Below are positions 7,136 through 10,470 of a stretch of DNA of 10,470 nucleotides, piece by piece; the first letter of the stretch is position 1; the number at the start of each line of letters is the position of its first letter. This stretch comes from an uncultured Bacilli bacterium. Lineage in GTDB: Bacteria; Bacillota_I; Bacilli_A; RF39; UBA660. Both the position numbers and the translations under genes were made by a program. Under the pieces are notes generated by a model. It ran no database searches, was not told the origin of the DNA, and saw nothing but the letters and a program-made list of their open reading frames with translations. The stretch lies in assembly GCA_947594675.1 (NCBI GenBank), contig CANQEF010000029.1:1-10470 (forward strand). The letters are read 5' to 3'.

Positions 7136-8409
7136 AGCATCTCTCCAATACAATAAGGATATTTTATTTCTTTTATTTTAATTTTAACAAAAGTATTTCT
7201 TTGTAATTCAGAGGCAATCTTTACATGAAGAAATTCTCCTGTATGACCATAGCTAGAGCCTTCCTTTACCTCTTCTATTAAAACTTCTACTTCTTGATTA
7301 AGAAATTTTTGCATATAATTTATTTCTAACTCTTTAGACAATAATAAAAGTCTTCTAGCATTTGCCTTCTTTATATTATTATCAACTTTATTAGAAAATA
7401 GCTGCGCTTTTGTATTTTTTCTTTCACTATATGGGAAAACATGAATCTTACTAAATGCTAATTTCCTACAAGTATCAAGTGTTTTTTGAAATAAACTTTC
7501 ATCCTCATAAGGAAATCCTACAATTACATCTGTAGATATAGAAATATTAGGTCTTATAGCCCGAATACTATCTATCTTTTTAAAGAAATAATCTAAATCA
7601 TACTTTCTATTCATAAGTTTTAATACCTCATCACTACCCGCTTGCAATGGAATATGTAAATGATTGACTATAACCTTCTCATTCTTAATTACTTCCAAAA
7701 CTTCATCCGTCAATTCCGTAATTTCAATAGAGGATATACGTAATCTCTTAAGTCCTTTTATCTTAACTACTTCTTTTAAAAGACTAGCAAAATTAGTATC
7801 TAGATCAACACCATAATTACCAGTATGAATACCCGTTAACACAATTTCTTGATATGAATTATTTACTAAACTTGTAATTTCAGAAATAACTTTATTTAAC
7901 TCTTTACTACGACATTTTCCCCTAACATAAGGAATTATACAATAACTACAAAAATTTTCACAACCATCTTGAATTTTAACAAAAGCTCTCGTTCTTCCCG
8001 GAAAATCAGTAATATACATATCCTCAAACTCTCCTAAACTTGAGGCATACAATCTTTTAATTGTTTCTTTTTTAGTAAAATACTCTTCCAACAAAGAAAC
8101 AATCTTAGATTTATCTTTATTACCAATAATAATATCTAATCCAGGAATTTCTATATCTTTATTAGCCTCTATAAAACATCCCATTGCTACTACACAAGCA
8201 TGAGGATTAGTATTAATTGCTTTTCTAATAATTTTCTTTGATTTAATATCACTAGTATTTGTAACAGTACAAGTATTAATTATATAGACATCACAAACAT
8301 CCTGAAAATTTTTTATTTCATATCCAGCATCTTTTAATAAATTAGTAACATACTCACTTTCATAAGTATTAACCTTACATCCCAATGTATAAATTCCAAC
8401 ACTACGCAT
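7132..8409 (-). CDS. mtaB: tRNA (N6-L-threonylcarbamoyladenosine(37)-C2) methylthiotransferase
   Basis: MtaB is a radical-SAM enzyme that adds a methylthio group to t6A at position 37, giving ms2t6A in ANN-decoding tRNAs. From the ATG at 8409 it has 425 residues, near the family norm. The N-terminal UPF0004 domain has the three auxiliary-cluster cysteines: Cys11 (TLGCKVNTYESE), Cys47 (NTCTVTN) and Cys78 (MGC). The radical-SAM cluster is CENFCSYC with Cys150, Cys154 and Cys157. A TRAM-like RNA-binding region is at the C-terminus. TLGCKVN with YESE is typical of MtaB rather than MiaB or RimO. Upstream in-frame codons exist but lack the domain start; AGGAAG stands eight bases before this ATG. 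A GTG two codons upstream is a less likely alternative. The stop overlaps the recD2 ATG. Confidence 0.92.
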   Translation of the reverse strand: MRSVGIYTLGCKVNTYESEYVTNLLKDAGYEIKNFQDVCDVYIINTCTVTNTSDIKSKKIIRKAINTNPHACVVAMGCFIEANKDIEIPGLDIIIGNKDKSKIVSLLEEYFTKKETIKRLYASSLGEFEDMYITDFPGRTRAFVKIQDGCENFCSYCIIPYVRGKCRSKELNKVISEITSLVNNSYQEIVLTGIHTGNYGVDLDTNFASLLKEVVKIKGLKRLRISSIEITELTDEVLEVIKNEKVIVNHLHIPLQAGSDEVLKLMNRKYDLDYFFKKIDSIRAIRPNISISTDVIVGFPYEDESLFQKTLDTCRKLAFSKIHVFPYSERKNTKAQLFSNKVDNNIKKANARRLLLLSKELEINYMQKFLNQEVEVLIEEVKEGSSYGHTGEFLHVKIASELQRNTFVKIKIKEIKYPYCIGEML

Positions 8410-8433
8410 AAACACTACTTCCTTTTGAGAATT

Positions 8434-8442
8434 ATTATAACA
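8434..8442 (-). promoter_or_regulatory. Extended -10 promoter for mtaB-recD2
   Basis: The minus strand reads TGTTATAAT, a perfect extended -10. Seventeen bases upstream there is only a TTTTAA-like -35. Transcription would start near 8427, about 18 bases before the mtaB ATG, with AGGAAG in the leader. It lies downstream of the terminator at 8479-8500, so mtaB-recD2 can be expressed apart from the upstream gene. Confidence 0.6.
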
Positions 8443-8475
8443 AAAAAATGCCATTTTTAAAAGAAACAGAAAATA

Positions 8476-8500
8476 TAAAAGTAGATATGTCTATCTACTT
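8476..8500 (-). terminator. Intrinsic terminator of the anchored acidic protein gene
   Basis: A perfect 9-bp stem AAGTAGATA/TATCTACTT (plus arms 8479-8487 and 8492-8500) with a 4-base loop lies 17 bases past the stop at 8518. On the minus strand it is followed by TT, A and a T-rich run. The stem is AT-rich but long, and its position fits a terminator. Confidence 0.7.
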
Positions 8501-8517
8501 AAATAATCCTTATATTT

Positions 8518-9582
8518 TTAATCTAAGTTCTTTTGCAATTCTCTTAAAGTCATCAAGAATTCATTAGTCTTTCTTATCTCTTCATCAAGTTTATCATAAT
8601 TAGCTGTATTTTCTAATTCCAAATAATCATCTTCACTCTTTTCAATTCCATAAATTGGAGAAATAACAGGGCTCTTCTTAAACTTAGCTGTTTGATATAA
8701 TTCTTCTACTTTAGGTTTTACATAAGTATCTTGAAGAGACTCCTCATTCAATTCTGTTGCATTAGATTCATTAAAATCTGATATTTCAAGTTGCTCTATC
8801 TGAACAGGTTTAACATTATTGATTTTCTCTTCCATATCAGAAACTACATTAGCAATTATAAATGGTTCATCATATATAGGAGTTGAATTAGTTTGTTTAG
8901 CTTTTTCCAAATCAGCTAAACTAATAGGCTCATTTCCTTCATCCTTATACTGGCTAAGTTCATTAGCAGCATACATCTCTTTACTCTTTTTAACTAATTC
9001 CTCTAAACTTATAATAGCATTAGATTCTTGCTCTTCTTCATAATTACTAATAATACTAGGAGAGCTGTTATTTTTCTCTTCCTCTTCTAATTCAATAGCT
9101 AATTTTCTAAGTTCTTCCTTAGCCTCTTCTGGATTTGGCTCAATTGATGTATATTCTAACTCCTCAATAGGCTCTACCCTTGGTGTATTTATATTAGAAA
9201 CATTCTCTATACTATCTTCTTTCTTTGTATCAATCGGTTCAGTAACTAAATTATTTAAATTTTCTAACACAACATTATCAACGTTTTCTACAGGCTGAGC
9301 TACAACGACATTTTCCTTTTCAACTAAAGGAGTAGCATTTTCTTCTGCAATAGGTTCTAATATTGGCTCATTATAAACCGGTGTTTTTTCTTTCTCCTCA
9401 TTAATAACTTCTGATACTTCTTCCACCAATTTATTTAACTCTTTCGTATTATGTCTTTGTTTTCTTTTAATATAACTCTTATCAATTAAATAAATAATAA
9501 AAGCTAAAAAGCAAGCTATCGCCGCAACAATATAAATAACAATTGCCTCATTTGATGTTAATAAACTAATAAACTCTCTCAT
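8518..9582 (-). CDS. Membrane-anchored, largely disordered acidic protein of unknown function
   Basis: I do not recognise the family. From the ATG at 9582 (AGGTGA four bases upstream) it has 354 residues. A short N-terminus and one membrane helix at about 13-33 are followed by a basic stop-transfer KSYIKRKQR, so the remaining 310 residues should be cytoplasmic. That part is rich in Glu, Asn and Pro and looks disordered. It contains paired short motifs: TPVYNEP (67-73) and TPIYDEP (234-240), and ISLEELVKKSKEM (191-203) and ISLADLEKAKQ (220-230). Near the end there is an uncharged island, FKKSPVISPIYGI (301-313), then a likely coiled coil (about 330-353). The layout recalls anchored docking proteins such as ZipA in topology only; no ZipA or EzrA domain is visible. 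The six upstream codons of the open frame lack a ribosome binding site. It has its own terminator and probably its own promoter. Confidence 0.85.
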   Translation of the reverse strand: MREFISLLTSNEAIVIYIVAAIACFLAFIIYLIDKSYIKRKQRHNTKELNKLVEEVSEVINEEKEKTPVYNEPILEPIAEENATPLVEKENVVVAQPVENVDNVVLENLNNLVTEPIDTKKEDSIENVSNINTPRVEPIEELEYTSIEPNPEEAKEELRKLAIELEEEEKNNSSPSIISNYEEEQESNAIISLEELVKKSKEMYAANELSQYKDEGNEPISLADLEKAKQTNSTPIYDEPFIIANVVSDMEEKINNVKPVQIEQLEISDFNESNATELNEESLQDTYVKPKVEELYQTAKFKKSPVISPIYGIEKSEDDYLELENTANYDKLDEEIRKTNEFLMTLRELQKNLD

Positions 9583-9600
9583 AACTTCACCTCTAACATT

Positions 9601-9609
9601 AGAATAGCA
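9601..9609 (-). promoter_or_regulatory. Possible extended -10 promoter for the anchored acidic protein
   Basis: The minus strand reads TGCTATTCT, an extended -10-like element. Seventeen bases upstream is TTTATA (9624-9629), a weak -35 that overlaps the repeated ATCCTTATAAA element. The start would fall at about 9594, right at the edge of the AGAGGTG site, which is tight; the true promoter may lie elsewhere. Confidence 0.3.
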
Positions 9610-9618
9610 CAATACTTA

Positions 9619-9712
9619 ATCCTTATAAAGAACATTTAATAAGAAATTTTTTTATTGACATCTTATATTTACAAAATTATTTTTCATACCAAAGTGCAAC
9701 TATCCTTATAAA
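9619..9712. repeat. 11-bp direct repeat ATCCTTATAAA in the divergent intergenic region
   Basis: ATCCTTATAAA occurs at 9619-9629 and again at 9702-9712, 83 bp apart. The first copy overlaps the weak -35 of the minus-strand gene and the second forms the left arm of a hairpin before the flippase gene. The shorter ATCCTTATA recurs at 8506-8514. It could be an operator shared by the divergent genes or chance in AT-rich DNA. Confidence 0.35.
9655..9683 (+). promoter_or_regulatory. Candidate distal promoter for the flippase gene
   Basis: A perfect TTGACA (9655-9660) is followed after 17 bases by TATTTT (9678-9683), a fair -10. Transcription would start near 9690 and give a leader of about 77 bases containing a hairpin (9701-9719). 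It competes with the proximal promoter at 9730-9759 as the main start. Confidence 0.45.
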
Positions 9713-9731
9713 AAGGATACCATATTTTTTT
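9701..9731 (+). promoter_or_regulatory. Leader hairpin followed by a T tract upstream of the flippase gene
   Basis: TATCCTT (9701-9707) and AAGGATA (9713-9719) form a perfect 7-bp stem with a 5-base loop. Five bases later comes a run of seven T's (9725-9731). The gap makes it a poor standard terminator, but it could be an attenuator of the distal transcript or, as DNA, a palindromic operator. Bases 9699-9704 (ACTATC) can pair instead with GATAGT at 9739-9744, just before a second run of seven T's. Confidence 0.35.
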
Positions 9732-9759
9732 GAAATAAGATAGTCTTTTTTTGCATAAT
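9730..9759 (+). promoter_or_regulatory. Candidate proximal promoter giving a leaderless flippase mRNA
   Basis: TTGAAA (9730-9735) and CATAAT (9754-9759) are separated by 18 bases. Seven to eight bases past the -10 lies the A of the ATG at 9767. A transcript from here would have no leader, which fits the absence of any Shine-Dalgarno sequence before this gene. Confidence 0.45.
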
Positions 9760-9766
9760 CTTTAAT

Positions 9767-10470
9767 ATGAAAGAAAAATTTATTAAGTCTACTCTCATAC
9801 TATTAATAGGTGGTTTTGTAACTAAAATATTAGGAATGCTTATTAAAATTATTATGAGTCGTTTAATAGGAACAGAAGGTCTTGGACTTTACATGCTAAT
9901 ATTACCAACTTTTTCTCTTTTTATTAGTCTAAGTCAATTTGGTCTACCAACAGCTTTATCTAAATTAGTTTCTGAAGATACCAAAAACAATGTCAAATTA
10001 TTTTTTTCGATAATCCCAATTACTTTATTAGTAAATTCAATTTTAATAATAATTATCTTTTTACTAGCACCTATTCTCTCTAATAATCTTCTTCATAATA
10101 AAGATACTTATCTAAGCATTTTAGCTATAGCCTTAGTAATTCCTTTTACAAGTATTTCTAGTATTTGTAGAAGTTATTTTTTTGGTAAAGAAAAAATGTT
10201 TCCTCACATCATAAGTAATATAGTTGAAGATATTGTTCGCTTAATTTTAATGATTATAGGAATACCCTATATCTTACCATTAGGTTTAAAATATGCTGTT
10301 TTATATATTATTCTTTCTAATGTAATAAGTGAACTATCATCCATTATAATTTTAATATTCTTCTTACCTAAAAATTTAACTATTAAAAAGAGCGACTTAC
10401 GTCCTAGTACTAGTTATATAAAAGAAAGTCTATCTATTGGTATTCCTAATACAACAGGTAGGCTTATAGG
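9767..10470 (+). CDS. SpoVB-family polysaccharide/lipid-linked oligosaccharide flippase, 3' end missing
   Basis: The frame runs from ATG at 9767 to the window edge with no stop: 234 codons, about 45% of a normal member (roughly 500-540 residues). It is very hydrophobic, with several membrane helices. The N-terminal signature fits the stage V sporulation protein B branch of the MATE/MOP flippases: GGFVTKILGML at 15-25, MSRLIGTEGLGLYM at 30-43 and QFGLPTALSKLVSE at 57-70. Family members move lipid-linked saccharides or peptidoglycan precursors across the membrane; SpoVB acts in spore cortex assembly in Bacillus, but homologues also occur in non-sporulating relatives. The start fits the family's usual N-terminus, and a stop at 9731 prevents much extension. 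No ribosome binding site is visible. It diverges from the anchored acidic protein gene. MurJ/YtgP-like function is an alternative. Confidence 0.88.
   Translation, partial: MKEKFIKSTLILLIGGFVTKILGMLIKIIMSRLIGTEGLGLYMLILPTFSLFISLSQFGLPTALSKLVSEDTKNNVKLFFSIIPITLLVNSILIIIIFLLAPILSNNLLHNKDTYLSILAIALVIPFTSISSICRSYFFGKEKMFPHIISNIVEDIVRLILMIIGIPYILPLGLKYAVLYIILSNVISELSSIIILIFFLPKNLTIKKSDLRPSTSYIKESLSIGIPNTTGRLI

Noticed and set aside
8819..9043. 74-codon plus-strand frame antisense to the anchored acidic protein
   Set aside because: No ribosome binding site, and the composition is that expected from the reverse of Glu/Asn-rich codons.
1..10470. Mycoplasma-type genetic code (TGA as Trp)
   Set aside because: Trp is encoded by TGG (for example in ParC and RecD2), no internal TGA occurs in the conserved genes, and mtaB ends with TGA.
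1..10470. CRISPR array, insertion sequence, toxin-antitoxin or phage defence system
   Set aside because: No regularly spaced repeats, transposase-like frame, terminal inverted repeats or defence-type domains were seen; nearly all the sequence is accounted for by housekeeping genes.

Overview
This window looks like ordinary core chromosome from a very AT-rich (about 30% GC by eye) Gram-positive-type bacterium. It best fits the Bacilli/Erysipelotrichia/RF39-like part of the Firmicutes. The reasons are a Firmicute-style parE-parC pair, RecD2 rather than RecBCD, an MtaB enzyme, a SpoVB-family flippase, AGGTG/AGGAG ribosome binding sites and A/T-ending codons. Trp is read from TGG and TGA is used as a stop (mtaB), so the standard bacterial code applies, not the mycoplasma code. 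I see no mobile element, CRISPR array, tRNA, rRNA or clear sign of transfer.

Layout, left to right. Positions 1-66 may hold the last residues of a plus-strand membrane protein running in from outside (weak). A hairpin at about 72-95 ends the minus-strand parE-parC operon. parC (94-2649) lies downstream of parE (2665-4566) with a 15-bp gap, and the pair is driven by a strong-looking promoter at 4597-4625. A terminator at 4717-4736 closes the next minus-strand unit, which reads mtaB (7132-8409), then recD2 (4952-7135), then a 53-residue Met-rich membrane peptide (4735-4896). mtaB and recD2 overlap by 4 bp (ATGA). Upstream of mtaB, a separate minus-strand gene (8518-9582) encodes a membrane-anchored, mostly disordered acidic protein that ends in its own hairpin terminator. 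A 184-bp divergent intergenic region (9583-9766) then leads to a plus-strand SpoVB-family flippase that runs off the right edge.

How the genes fit together. ParE and ParC form topoisomerase IV, which decatenates daughter chromosomes. RecD2 is a 5'-3' helicase linked to replication-fork maintenance and mismatch repair. MtaB makes ms2t6A37 in ANN-decoding tRNAs. The SpoVB-like protein probably flips lipid-linked saccharides in envelope assembly. The anchored acidic protein has no recognised function, but it carries repeated short motifs that suggest a docking scaffold.

I did not find a convincing undescribed system. The points most worth checking are: the flippase gene, which has no Shine-Dalgarno and a promoter placed for a leaderless mRNA; the repeat and hairpin structure of the divergent intergenic region; the 10-bp-phased repeats upstream of the topoisomerase IV promoter; the Met-rich small protein beside recD2; and the motif-bearing scaffold protein.
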